Shown piece after piece: positions 15,459 to 23,332 of a DNA stretch of 64,000 nt. How positions within the stretch are numbered: the first letter of the stretch is position 1; each line of letters starts with the position of its first letter. Under the pieces are notes generated by a model. It saw only the letters and a list, made by a program, of their open reading frames with translations. It ran no database searches and had not been told where the DNA came from. Both the position numbers and the translations under genes were made by a program. Origin of the DNA: Acidimicrobiales bacterium (GTDB lineage: Bacteria; Actinomycetota; Acidimicrobiia; Acidimicrobiales; Iamiaceae); NCBI GenBank assembly GCA_035547835.1, contig DASZTW010000005.1, forward strand, positions 558,001 through 622,000. The letters run 5' to 3'.

Positions 15459-16181
15459 ATGCCAGCAGAGCGGCCGTCGGAGCCGACCTCGAACGGCCGG
15501 CAGCTGGCGGCCGTCGCGACGGTCCCCCGCCTCAGCAGCGGCGACCAGGCGGCGCTCTACATCCGCCGCTTGATCTTCGACGGTCACTTGCAGCCCGGCA
15601 CGCGCGTGCCGCAAGACGATGTCGCCCGGGCGCTCGGGCTGAGCCGCATCCCGATACGCGAAGGCCTCATCGCCTTGGAGCGCGAGGGCTGGGTCACCAT
15701 CGAGCTCCACCGCGGCGCGTTCATCAACACGCTCGACCCTGACACCGTGCGCGACCACTACGCGCTGTACGGCCTCATGTACGGGTTCGCCGGCCAACAG
15801 GCATTGCAGCGCGCCGACACCGGCAAGCTCGTCGAGACGTTGGAGCCAATCGCCCGATCCGTGCGATCCACGACCGACCCTGCTGCCTTCACGCAACAGA
15901 CCGTGCAGTTCCATCGGACCGTGGTGGACGCCAGCCACTCGACCCGCGTCCGAGTCGCGATCCGCGGCTTGTCGAGCTTGATCCCGGGCGTCTTCTTCGA
16001 GCTGGTGCCGGATGCCATGCCCATCGAGCGGCGTGGTCTCCCCGCCATCACCCGCGCCTTCAAGGCCGGCGACGCGGAGCGGGTGGCCGGCGAATACCAG
16101 ACGATGATGCGTCGGGTCGGCGAGAAGGTCGTCACGCTGTTCACCGGCCGAGGGCTCTTCGCGGGAGAGGGCGACGCGTGA
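15459..16181 (+). CDS. GntR-family (FadR/FCD-type) transcriptional regulator
   Basis: 240 aa. After a loose N-terminal leader, residues about 28-100 form the winged helix: AALYIRRLIFDGHLQPGTRVPQ, DVARALGLSRIPIREGLIALEREGWV. The rest is an all-helical FCD-type ligand domain (about 105-235) with His residues (FHRTVVDASHS) where FCD proteins bind metal or acids. The ATG at 15459 has GGAGGTGA 5 nt upstream; an upstream in-frame extension lacks a site and covers the divergent promoter. It overlaps the next gene by 4 nt (GTGA). It probably controls the divergent hydratase gene and its own operon in response to an organic acid or acyl-CoA. Confidence 0.9.
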   Translation: MPAERPSEPTSNGRQLAAVATVPRLSSGDQAALYIRRLIFDGHLQPGTRVPQDDVARALGLSRIPIREGLIALEREGWVTIELHRGAFINTLDPDTVRDHYALYGLMYGFAGQQALQRADTGKLVETLEPIARSVRSTTDPAAFTQQTVQFHRTVVDASHSTRVRVAIRGLSSLIPGVFFELVPDAMPIERRGLPAITRAFKAGDAERVAGEYQTMMRRVGEKVVTLFTGRGLFAGEGDA

Positions 16182-16915
16182 ACGACAAGGTCTACATCCA
16201 CGAGTACATCGACATCATCGGGCACCACCGCGCCCGTTACATGCACCACATGACGGCCAACTTCAGCCCGATCGGCCAAGAGGAGCGCGACCAGCTCTGC
16301 TACGGCGTGTGGGGCGTGGTCGGCAGCACGGGTCGCTGGCCCGAAGTCGTCAACATCTGGGAGGAAGACGGCCTCGACGGTCTGGCGTCGTCGTTCCGCT
16401 ACGAGCTCGGCCACGCGTCGCTGCAGGACCCCAAGTTGGCACGGTGGTGGGCCAGAGCCGCAGAGTTCCGATCCGGCGGGATCGACCGGCTGCTCCTCCC
16501 CGCGCCGTGGACCCGCACGATCACCGAGCTGTGCGCGGACGGCGTGCGCGGCGAGCTGTACGCCCACGACGAAGTGCACGTCGCGCCTGGTACCGCAGCC
16601 GACTACCTCGAGCGGGTCCGCGACGAAGGCGCGCCCGCGTTGGGCGCCCATGGCTGGGAGCTGGCCGGCGCATGGCAGACCGTGATGCGCCACGACGACG
16701 AGTGCTTCGTGCTGTGGGCGGTGCCCTCCTGGGAGCAGTGGGCCGAGGCCGTCAAGGCAGAGCGAGCAAGCGGGGCGACCGGCGCGTGGCATCGCCGCAA
16801 CATCGAGTTGACCACGGGGTTCGCCCGCTACTTGCTGGTCGACGCGCCACTGTCGCCGTTACGGATCGGCCGGCAGCCGTCGCGCGACGACCGCACCGAG
16901 CTCTGGGACGACTGA
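16178..16915 (+). CDS. NIPSNAP-like hypothetical protein
   Basis: 245 aa, GTG start overlapping the GntR stop by 4 nt. It seems to contain two ferredoxin-like alpha/beta segments: one around 10-100 (YIDIIGHHRARYMHHM, WPEVVNIWEEDGLDGL) and one around 120-210 (GELYAHDEVHVAPGTAADYLERV, WQTVMRHDDECFVLW, W-E-Q-W-A-E-A). That pattern resembles NIPSNAP or dimeric alpha/beta-barrel proteins. No catalytic motif is evident. Translational coupling to the GntR suggests a role in the same substrate pathway. Family assignment is tentative. Confidence 0.55.
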   Translation: MNDKVYIHEYIDIIGHHRARYMHHMTANFSPIGQEERDQLCYGVWGVVGSTGRWPEVVNIWEEDGLDGLASSFRYELGHASLQDPKLARWWARAAEFRSGGIDRLLLPAPWTRTITELCADGVRGELYAHDEVHVAPGTAADYLERVRDEGAPALGAHGWELAGAWQTVMRHDDECFVLWAVPSWEQWAEAVKAERASGATGAWHRRNIELTTGFARYLLVDAPLSPLRIGRQPSRDDRTELWDD

Positions 16916-16961
16916 CCCCGGCACGCCGACCGACCCGCCGCGCGGCGGTGGCGCGTGCCCC

Positions 16962-17405
16962 TCAACGTCCGCGCGAGCGGCAGGCCGCGCACGTGCCGCT
17001 CAACGCGAAGTGGCCCGCGTCGAGGACGAAGCCGTGGTCGCGCTCCACTCGACGCGCGACGGAGTCGAGCAGCCCAGGTGGGACTTCGACGACCCGGCCG
17101 CACCGGTCGCACACCAGGTGGTGGTGGCGGTGGTCCGCGTCGGACAGGTGGTATACCGCGGCCCCCGACCCGATGTGGATGTGTTCGACGATGCCGAGCT
17201 CGGCCAACCGGTCGAGCGTGCGATAGACGGTCGACTCCTGGAACTCGGGGTCGAGGTCGCGCACGGCACCGGTGACAGCCGCCGCAGTGAGATGGTGATC
17301 ATCGGAGTCGAGCAGGGCCCGCACCACGGCTTTGCGGGTGGCGGTCACCCGCCCGCCGTCGCGGCGCAGCGACGCGACGATCTCCTCGTAGCGGGCTTCA
17401 TCCAC
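16962..17405 (-). CDS. Fur-family metal regulator (Nur/Zur-like)
   Basis: 147 aa from GTG 17405, which overlaps the ATPase stop by 8 nt; a GTG-less longer frame to ATG 17483 is possible. The winged helix (about 5-78) includes RVTATRKAVVRALL and STVYRTLDRL; then a dimer domain with His-rich D-H-R-H-H-H-L-V-C-D-R-C (91-102) and C-A-A-C (139-142), the two CxxC pairs of a structural zinc site. Last gene of the Ni/Co transporter operon, so it likely represses the operon when metal is plentiful. The TTGC-N9-GCAA dyad over the operon promoter matches the published Streptomyces Nur box spacing, favouring nickel; the CxxC pairs are more Zur-like. Confidence 0.87.
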   Translation of the reverse strand: MDEARYEEIVASLRRDGGRVTATRKAVVRALLDSDDHHLTAAAVTGAVRDLDPEFQESTVYRTLDRLAELGIVEHIHIGSGAAVYHLSDADHRHHHLVCDRCGRVVEVPPGLLDSVARRVERDHGFVLDAGHFALSGTCAACRSRGR

Positions 17406-18273
17406 GGTCGGCAATGTACCGATCTGCGACTTGTTCGCCGTGGTGCCTGCTGACGTGCTCGTGGGAGTGCCAGGTGGCGCCATGGTGGTGGGCGTGGTCG
17501 TGCACGAGGTTCACGGATCGCAGCAGGCCGGCATCGTCGAGCACCTCGCTGACGGCCGCGTCGGCCACGAGCCGATGCTCCTCGGAGAAGACCACGGCGC
17601 GCTCGGCGATGCACGGTGCCAGCTCGAGATCGTGCGTCGCGACCACGATGGTCTTGCCGGCACCGCGCAGTTCCACCAACAACTCCACCAACCACCCCTG
17701 CGTGCGCGGATCGAGCGCCGCCGTCGGCTCGTCGAAGAGCAGCACTTGCGGGTTCATCACCAGCACCGCTGCGACGGCAACGCGCTTCTTCTCGCCGCCC
17801 GACAGCTGGTAGGGGGCCCGATCGGCCAGCGCCGACATGCCGAGCAACTCGAGCATCTCGTCGACTCGATCGCCGGCCGCTTCGGGCCCGATGCCCATGT
17901 TGAGCGGGCCGAACGCCACCTCGTCACGCACGGTGGGCGAGAACACCTGGGCGTCGGAGTTCTGGAACACGAAACCCACCCGCGAACGGAAGCCTGCGTT
18001 GAAGCCCGCGTCGGCCAGTGACGCTTCGTCGACCGGCTCGCCGAAGGCCCGGTACGCGCCGCGGTCGGGGAACACGAGACCGTCGACCACCTTCAGCAGG
18101 GTCGACTTCCCCGACCCGTTGGCGCCCAGCAGCGCGACGCTCTCACCGCTGCCGACGCGGAGTGAGACGTCGTCGAGGGCAGGGAAACGGCCGAGGTAGG
18201 CGTACGACACCGCGTCGAGATCGAGCAGCGGCTCGCCGGCACCCGAGCGCTCCGAGAGCGCCACGTCAGACAC
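17398..18273 (-). CDS. cbiO: ECF transporter ATPase (CbiO/NikO) with His-rich tail
   Basis: 291 aa. Walker A G-A-N-G-S-G-K-S-T (50-58), Q-loop in VFQNSDAQVF, signature L-S-G-G-E-K-K, Walker B V-L-L-F-D-E-P-T, and H-loop VVATHDLEL: a complete ABC ATPase of the CbiO type that powers cobalt or nickel uptake. The last 37 residues add ten His (258, 260, 262-264, 269, 271, 273, 277, 278), a probable metal-binding tail not part of the ATPase fold. GTG at 18273 overlaps the CbiQ stop by 8 nt. Order in the operon: CbiM, CbiQ, CbiO, Fur. Confidence 0.95.
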   Translation of the reverse strand: MSDVALSERSGAGEPLLDLDAVSYAYLGRFPALDDVSLRVGSGESVALLGANGSGKSTLLKVVDGLVFPDRGAYRAFGEPVDEASLADAGFNAGFRSRVGFVFQNSDAQVFSPTVRDEVAFGPLNMGIGPEAAGDRVDEMLELLGMSALADRAPYQLSGGEKKRVAVAAVLVMNPQVLLFDEPTAALDPRTQGWLVELLVELRGAGKTIVVATHDLELAPCIAERAVVFSEEHRLVADAAVSEVLDDAGLLRSVNLVHDHAHHHGATWHSHEHVSRHHGEQVADRYIADRG

Positions 18274-19195
18274 CGACGATCCCGTCGAGCCAGAGCATCC
18301 CAGCAGCGACCGCGAGGCAGGCGACCGACCACCCGACGTCGACCAAGCGGACCGTGGCGCCTCGCAACGTGCGGGCGTCGCCCGACCATCCGCGCGCCAC
18401 CAGCGCCTGGTGCACCTCGTCCGACAGCGCGTGCGCCCGCCCGAACAGGGCACCCGCGCTCGCGGCGACGAACGGGCGACCGCGGGCAGCGGCAGCCTCG
18501 GCGTGGACGGTGCGGGCTTTGCGGGCCATGAACATCTCGTCGACGGCGTCGAGCAGCACGAACACGTAGCGGTAGGTCATGGCGAGCACGAGCACGAAGA
18601 TCCGGGGCACGGCGACGGCGCGCAGGGCGGCCAGCAGCCGAGACCACGACGTCGTCAACGTGAGCAGCACCACCAACGAGATCGACACTGCGACCCTCGC
18701 GACGATGAGCGCCGCGGCAGAGAGGCCTTGGCTGGTGACGCCGACCGGATGTCCGAACCACGAGCCCCACGACCAGATGACGTGACCGTGCGTCACGACG
18801 TTGAGCGTGGCCGGGAGCACGACGACTCCGGTGAACACGGGCACGGACAGCCACACCCGCTTCACGAAGAAGCGGACCGGGATGGCGGACATCGCGGCGA
18901 GGGCGAGCGTGAGGACGTACAAGGCGGCGAGACCAGTGAGGTGGTGCACGAACGCAGCCGCGACGAGCAGTCCGAGCAGCGACACGAGCTTGACCCTGGC
19001 GTCGAGCCGCTGGAGCAGGCCCGGCGCGCTGGCGACGTCGTCGGCGCGCAACGCCTGGCGGACCACGCCCGCGCCGCCCGCGAGGGTCTTGTCGACGAAC
19101 CCGTGCTTGGTGCGCACACCGGTGCAACCGCACGGGCACAGACCCATCTCGGGCGCGAGCAGCCAATCGGGTGTGCGAGTCGACCCCGCGCTCAC
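18266..19195 (-). CDS. cbiQ: ECF transporter transmembrane protein (CbiQ/NikQ) with Cys-rich N-terminus
   Basis: 309 aa. Residues 1-60 are a soluble extension containing C-P-C-G-C (20-24) before the membrane part; from about 65 there are 5-6 helices, with the ATPase-coupling region A-R-G (VARGWSGDARTLRG, near 268-280) typical of EcfT/CbiQ proteins. It couples the substrate-binding CbiM to ATP hydrolysis. GTG at 19195 overlaps the CbiM stop (GTGA). The N-terminal C-x-C-x-C could bind Ni or Co on the cytoplasmic side. The longer open frame through CbiM is a shadow. Confidence 0.92.
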   Translation of the reverse strand: MSAGSTRTPDWLLAPEMGLCPCGCTGVRTKHGFVDKTLAGGAGVVRQALRADDVASAPGLLQRLDARVKLVSLLGLLVAAAFVHHLTGLAALYVLTLALAAMSAIPVRFFVKRVWLSVPVFTGVVVLPATLNVVTHGHVIWSWGSWFGHPVGVTSQGLSAAALIVARVAVSISLVVLLTLTTSWSRLLAALRAVAVPRIFVLVLAMTYRYVFVLLDAVDEMFMARKARTVHAEAAAARGRPFVAASAGALFGRAHALSDEVHQALVARGWSGDARTLRGATVRLVDVGWSVACLAVAAGMLWLDGIVGV

Positions 19196-20268
19196 GCAAC
19201 GCTCCCCGGCCGCCGTCGCCGCCAGGCGCGCCACAGGAGCCACAGGCTGCACACGACGATCGCGATCGCTGCGAGCCCGACAGCGGCGGACACGAGGTAC
19301 GCGAGCGCGGGGTGGCGGTCGTTGCGGAAGCTGTAGCCGTCGAAGATCGCGTGGTGGAAGAAACCGGCGTAGTGGCGCAAGCCGTCCGGCACCGCCGTGA
19401 GCCCGTACTGGTGAACGGCGAGGTCGTGCGGAGCGACCTCGCCGAACGCGGAGCCTGGGGCGATGAGGCCGAGCGGGGTGAGCAGCGCCATTCCGCCGAG
19501 ACCGATCCATGCCCAACGCCATCCATGGCTCGCCGGCGCCCGCTCCACCTCGCCGTCGTCGCCAACCGCGGCGTCGTCGTCGGGCACCGCGGCGTGGTTG
19601 ACGCGCAGCATCGGGACGTTGGCCCGCTGGAGGTACGCGATCACTCCGGCGGTGAGCGCGGCGTCGACGGCACCAGCGATGAGGAGGTGGGCGAGCATCA
19701 TCGCCGGGATCGCTTGCGACAAGTGGAACGGCGCGTACAACGGCGTGCCATCGGCGCGGTGGAACAAGTCGGGCTGGATGCCGAACTCGATCGCTGCGCA
19801 CAGCGCCGCGGCGTTCAGGCCGATGTAGGCACCGGCGCCCGCGGCCACGGCTCGCGACGGTGAGGTGAGCGACGCCCGGCGGGCCCCGAGGCGGTACACG
19901 CCGTAACCCACGAACGGCATGACGACGGCCATGTTGCAGCAGTTGACGCCATACGCCAGCACCCCTCCGTCGCCGAAGAACAACGCCTGGATCGCCAACG
20001 CGATGCTCACCGCGATCACCGCAGCCCACGGGCCCAACAAGCACGCGACCAGAACGGCACCGACGGCGTGGGCGGTCGTGCCGTCGGGGATCGGCACGTT
20101 GAACATCATCACCAAGAAGCAGTACGCCGCGCCGATCGCGAGCAGCGGGACGTGGCGGCTGGTGACGACCTTTTCGGCCCGCCGGGCCGCCACGGTCCAC
20201 ACCGGCACGGTCGCGCCGAACCCGACCGCGCACGTCTGGGGGCTCAGGTAGCCATCTGGGATGTGCAC
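19192..20268 (-). CDS. cbiM: ECF transporter substrate-binding protein CbiM/NikM with PDGLE-like C-terminus
   Basis: 358 aa. It begins M-H-I-P-D-G-Y-L, the mature N-terminus in which His2 takes part in metal binding in CbiM/NikM. Several membrane helices follow, with the conserved MMFNVPIPDGTTAHA and AIQALFFGDGGVLAYGVN. Residues about 250-358 carry a PDGLE-type segment (AVPDGLRHY) with another helix, taking the place of a separate CbiN/NikN. GTG at 20268 with AGGGG about 8 nt upstream. First gene of the operon, about 63 bp downstream of the Nur-box-like dyad. Nickel rather than cobalt is inferred from that operator. Confidence 0.95.
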   Translation of the reverse strand: MHIPDGYLSPQTCAVGFGATVPVWTVAARRAEKVVTSRHVPLLAIGAAYCFLVMMFNVPIPDGTTAHAVGAVLVACLLGPWAAVIAVSIALAIQALFFGDGGVLAYGVNCCNMAVVMPFVGYGVYRLGARRASLTSPSRAVAAGAGAYIGLNAAALCAAIEFGIQPDLFHRADGTPLYAPFHLSQAIPAMMLAHLLIAGAVDAALTAGVIAYLQRANVPMLRVNHAAVPDDDAAVGDDGEVERAPASHGWRWAWIGLGGMALLTPLGLIAPGSAFGEVAPHDLAVHQYGLTAVPDGLRHYAGFFHHAIFDGYSFRNDRHPALAYLVSAAVGLAAIAIVVCSLWLLWRAWRRRRPGSVA

Positions 20269-20321
20269 GAGCCGACCCCTGTCTGCCGAACCCGTCTCAC
20301 GATGGCGGCCAGCAACTGCGC

Positions 20322-20350
20322 ATCCTATTCAATTGCCAGTCAGTCGCAAT
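20322..20350 (-). promoter_or_regulatory. Promoter with Nur-box-like operator for the Ni/Co transporter operon
   Basis: On the minus strand TTGCGA (20349-20344) and TAGGAT (20327-20322) form a -35/-10 pair with a 16-bp spacer. The dyad ATTGCCAGTCAGTCGCAAT (20332-20350) has TTGC-N9-GCAA, the same spacing as the reported Streptomyces Nur box tTGCaa-N5-ttGCAA, and covers the -35 and most of the spacer, so binding would block RNA polymerase. The Fur-family gene is at the end of this operon. Confidence 0.65.
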
Positions 20351-20377
20351 AGGAGCAGGCGGAGTCGGACCCGGAGC

Positions 20378-21670
20378 TCAGGTCCAGGCGATGATGCGAC
20401 CGGCCGCGGCCGCGAACTCGTCGAGCGGCGCCGGATCGATGGCGACCGACGCCACACCGACCCGCTGGCCGCGCGCGAGTTCTTCCGCACGGGCCCGATG
20501 CGCCGGTTGATCCAAGCGTTCACCCTCAGCCGACCAGGCCTCGACCGCAACGGGCACGCCGAGTCGGCGGGCCGCGTCGAGCACGGCTGCGACCTCGTCC
20601 GACGGAGGCCCGTCGACCACCGCGAGTGCGGCCCGGTTCGGTTCGTGCAACCGCGCCACCAGGACACAGGCCGCGGCGAACCCCTCGGACGATCCGTCGG
20701 CGGGCACGAGCACGCTCCCCAGCTCGGTCGTGCCGAAGGTCCGAGCCACCCAGAACCCCGCGATCCCGGGGTCGGCCGCGACCAGGCCGCCCGGCCCGAG
20801 CGCATCGTGGAGGTCGAGCGTTGCCCGCGCAGGGTGCAGCGGTGACCCGCTGCGGGCCCAGCCCGCCTGCGTGACGGACGCCAGGCGGTCGCGCAGCGGT
20901 GGCACCGCGAGCGGCCGCCACGGCCGGCCGACCTGTTCGGCCATCGGCGCCAACGAGCGCGGGTCGAGCTCGACTGCGGGGGCCAACCGCCACCGCTCAT
21001 CGGGTGACTCGAGGGGATCGAGGCCCGACGCGACGATCAAGTCGGTGTCGGCGAGGCCTGCCAACTCGAAGTCCCGCGCTTGCAGGCCGATCGTCGCCCA
21101 GTGGTGGCGGCTCTGCCAGTGCAGGACGCCCTTGGCGCCCCACGTGTTCAACGTGCCAGCGCTGAGCGCGACGGCCAGCGCATGGAAGCCCGACACCATC
21201 CCGGCCTGCACCACGCCCGGACCGACGAGCACCACCGGGGCGACCGCCTGCGCGATGCGCGCCACCACGTCGGCCTCCGGCGGTTGCCAGCGCTCCGGGC
21301 CCGGCGCGGCGGGCGGCCAGACGTCGTCGGTGGGGCTGGTCGGATCGAACGTCGCGTCGAGATCGACACCCCGCGCGAGCTCCGGAAGGGCATCGACGAG
21401 CTCGGTCGGCGCTGCGGCGAGCAGCGGGCGGGCACCGCCCGGGCCATCGTGGTCGGCCGGCGCACCACTCCCCCCTGCGACCCGGAACCGGCCGTCGCCT
21501 TCGTGTACGAGCGCGGACCGGTTGCGGACCCGACGGTGCGCCGCCGCCAGCGTCGGTGCGACCGCAGGCGGCACCTCGACCACGTCGAGCCCGGGCCACG
21601 GCTCGCCGTACACCACGTCTCCTCCCGCGGCGCGCCACACCCGGCCGAGGAGCTGGCCGGCGGTGATCAC
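20378..21670 (-). CDS. ThDP-enzyme-like protein, probably degenerate
   Basis: 430 aa, shorter than the 550 or so of acetolactate synthase-type enzymes. The N-terminus (MITAGQLLGRVWRAAGGDVVYGEPWPG) resembles the start of a ThDP Pyr domain; the centre (PVVLVGPGVVQAGMVSGFHALA, TDLIVASGLDPLES) resembles the TPP-M domain; the C-terminal part (GGLVAADPGIAGFWVARTF, AALAVVDGPPSDEVAAVLDAARRLGVPV) resembles the PP domain, but the GDG-x(about 25)-N cofactor motif is not visible. It may be a non-catalytic or altered-cofactor member. Its GTG is 7 nt after the crotonase stop, so it is the last gene of the dehydrogenase-crotonase-crotonase operon and may act on the same CoA intermediate. Confidence 0.6.
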   Translation of the reverse strand: MITAGQLLGRVWRAAGGDVVYGEPWPGLDVVEVPPAVAPTLAAAHRRVRNRSALVHEGDGRFRVAGGSGAPADHDGPGGARPLLAAAPTELVDALPELARGVDLDATFDPTSPTDDVWPPAAPGPERWQPPEADVVARIAQAVAPVVLVGPGVVQAGMVSGFHALAVALSAGTLNTWGAKGVLHWQSRHHWATIGLQARDFELAGLADTDLIVASGLDPLESPDERWRLAPAVELDPRSLAPMAEQVGRPWRPLAVPPLRDRLASVTQAGWARSGSPLHPARATLDLHDALGPGGLVAADPGIAGFWVARTFGTTELGSVLVPADGSSEGFAAACVLVARLHEPNRAALAVVDGPPSDEVAAVLDAARRLGVPVAVEAWSAEGERLDQPAHRARAEELARGQRVGVASVAIDPAPLDEFAAAAGRIIAWT

Positions 21671-21677
21671 GCTCGGG

Positions 21678-22505
21678 TCACCCCTCGGCGCCCTGGGCAG
21701 GAGCCGGCGTCTGCCACCGGGCGGGGCGCCGCTCGGCGAAGGCCTGCGGACCCTCGGTCTGGTCAGGGTGACCCCACATCCCGACCAGCTCCTTCGCCCC
21801 CTCTCGGCACGCCTCGCTCAACCCGTGTTCGAGCGAGCCCCACAGCGCCCGCTTGGTGGCGGCCATCGCGGCCGGCGAGTTGCGGGCGATCGTCTCGCCC
21901 AGGGTTTGTGCCGCGTCGCGCAACGCGCCGGGCGGGTCGACCACTTGGCTCACCATCCCGAGCTCGTACGCCCGCTGGGCCGACATCCGCTCGTGCGCAC
22001 CCACCAGCGCCATGCGCATGACGGCCTCGGCCGGCATCTTCTTCATCAACCCGATGGCTTCCAGCGCCACGACTTGCCCCACCGACACATGCGGGTCGAA
22101 GAACTGCGCATCGGACGCCGCGATCACGATGTCGGCATCGGCGATCCAGTGAAAGGCACCGCCGGCGCAGATTCCGTTCACCGCGGTGATGACCGGCTTC
22201 GACACGTGCTGGTGCCAAGCCGTGAAGTGGAGGTCGTCGTCCACGACGGACTGGCGGTACCGCTCCATGCCTTGACCGTCGGTGGCGAGCTCGGTCACGT
22301 CGACGCCGGTCTGGAAGGCGCGACCTTCGCCGGTGTGGACGATCACGCGCACGTCGGGATCGCGGTCGAGCTCGAGCCAGGCCACCGCGAACTCGTCGCG
22401 CATGTGCGACGACATCGCGTTGAGCCGCTCGGGCCGGTTGTTGATCAACCAACCCACCGGGCCGTGGCGCTCCACGATCAGCGTGTCGAACGTCGAGAAC
22501 GTCAT
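21678..22505 (-). CDS. Crotonase-fold protein, downstream tandem copy
   Basis: 275 aa. Crotonase core with the oxyanion-hole stretch SKPVITAVNGICAGGAFHWIADADIVIA and FFDPHVSVGQVVALEAIGL. The two Glu of classical enoyl-CoA hydratases correspond here to His in G-A-F-H-W and D-P-H-V, so ordinary hydration chemistry is doubtful; isomerase, thioesterase or lyase activity is possible. It overlaps the upstream copy by 4 nt (ATGA). The C-terminal 130 residues of the two copies are almost the same (for example MALVGAHER, AYELGMVSQVVDPP, GMWGHPDQTEGP), a recent tandem duplication whose N-terminal halves have diverged. Confidence 0.85.
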   Translation of the reverse strand: MTFSTFDTLIVERHGPVGWLINNRPERLNAMSSHMRDEFAVAWLELDRDPDVRVIVHTGEGRAFQTGVDVTELATDGQGMERYRQSVVDDDLHFTAWHQHVSKPVITAVNGICAGGAFHWIADADIVIAASDAQFFDPHVSVGQVVALEAIGLMKKMPAEAVMRMALVGAHERMSAQRAYELGMVSQVVDPPGALRDAAQTLGETIARNSPAAMAATKRALWGSLEHGLSEACREGAKELVGMWGHPDQTEGPQAFAERRPARWQTPAPAQGAEG

Positions 22506-23332
22506 GGCTGCGGTTGCTCCTCGTTCGCAGGATGTGGGCTGACCGCGAGCCACACCGGCGCTCGCTTCTCCGCGAACGCGAGCGGTCCTTCGGTCTGGTC
22601 GGGGTGGCCCCACATCCCCACCAGTTCCTTGGCGCCGGCGCGGCACGCCTCGCGCAGGCCTGCCTCCAACGCGCCCCACAAGGCCCGTTTCGTGGCGGCC
22701 ATCGCGGCGGGCGAGTTGCGGGCGATCTTGGCGGCCAGGGCACGGGCCTCGTCGCGCAACCGCTCGGGCGGGTCGACCACTTGGCTGACCATGCCGAGCT
22801 CGTACGCCCGCTGGGCCGACGTCCGCTCGTGCGCACCCACCAGCGCCATGCGAGTCACGGCCTCGCCCGACATCTTCTTCATCAGCCCGATGGCCTCGTA
22901 CGCAGTGACTTGCCCGACCGACACGTGCGGGTCGAGGAACGTCGCGTCCGACGCGGCGATCACGATGTCGGCGTCGGCCACGAAGTGCAGCCCGCCACCC
23001 GCACACGTGCCGTTGACCGCCGCGATGACCGGCTTCCAGACCTGGTTGTGCCACGCCGTGATGCGAAGCTCCGCACGCTTGGTGCGCCGTGACTGCTCGC
23101 GCAGCGCCTCCGGGTCGCCGCTGAGCTGACGAAGGTCGAGCCCCGTCTGGAACGACCGACCTTCACCGGTGTTCACGATCACACGCACGTCGGGATCGGC
23201 GTCGAGCTCCCGCCACGCCCGTTCCAGCTCGGCCAACATCGCGGCGTCCATGGCGTTGGCCGCGTCGGGTCGGTCGAAGACGAGCCAACCGATCGGCCCT
23301 TCCCGCTCGACGCGGAGGGTCTCGTACGCCAT
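22502..23332 (-). CDS. Crotonase-fold protein, upstream tandem copy
   Basis: 276 aa from the ATG at 23332, which overlaps the dehydrogenase stop as TGATG; an extra eight codons upstream are in frame but lack support. Core: WKPVIAAVNGTCAGGGLHFVADADIVIA and FLDPHVSVGQVTAYEAIGL. As in its neighbour, both catalytic-Glu positions appear as His (G-L-H-F, D-P-H-V). The tail has a short Pro/Glu/Gln-rich end. It probably acts just after the acyl-CoA dehydrogenase encoded directly upstream. Having two non-identical copies in one operon suggests a heteromer or two substrates. Confidence 0.85.
   Translation of the reverse strand: MAYETLRVEREGPIGWLVFDRPDAANAMDAAMLAELERAWRELDADPDVRVIVNTGEGRSFQTGLDLRQLSGDPEALREQSRRTKRAELRITAWHNQVWKPVIAAVNGTCAGGGLHFVADADIVIAASDATFLDPHVSVGQVTAYEAIGLMKKMSGEAVTRMALVGAHERTSAQRAYELGMVSQVVDPPERLRDEARALAAKIARNSPAAMAATKRALWGALEAGLREACRAGAKELVGMWGHPDQTEGPLAFAEKRAPVWLAVSPHPANEEQPQP

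Noticed and set aside
18266-20233. 655-aa frame joining CbiQ to an N-terminal half
   Set aside because: The first half overlaps CbiM out of frame and has no helices or motifs; GTG 19195 overlaps the CbiM stop in the usual coupled manner.
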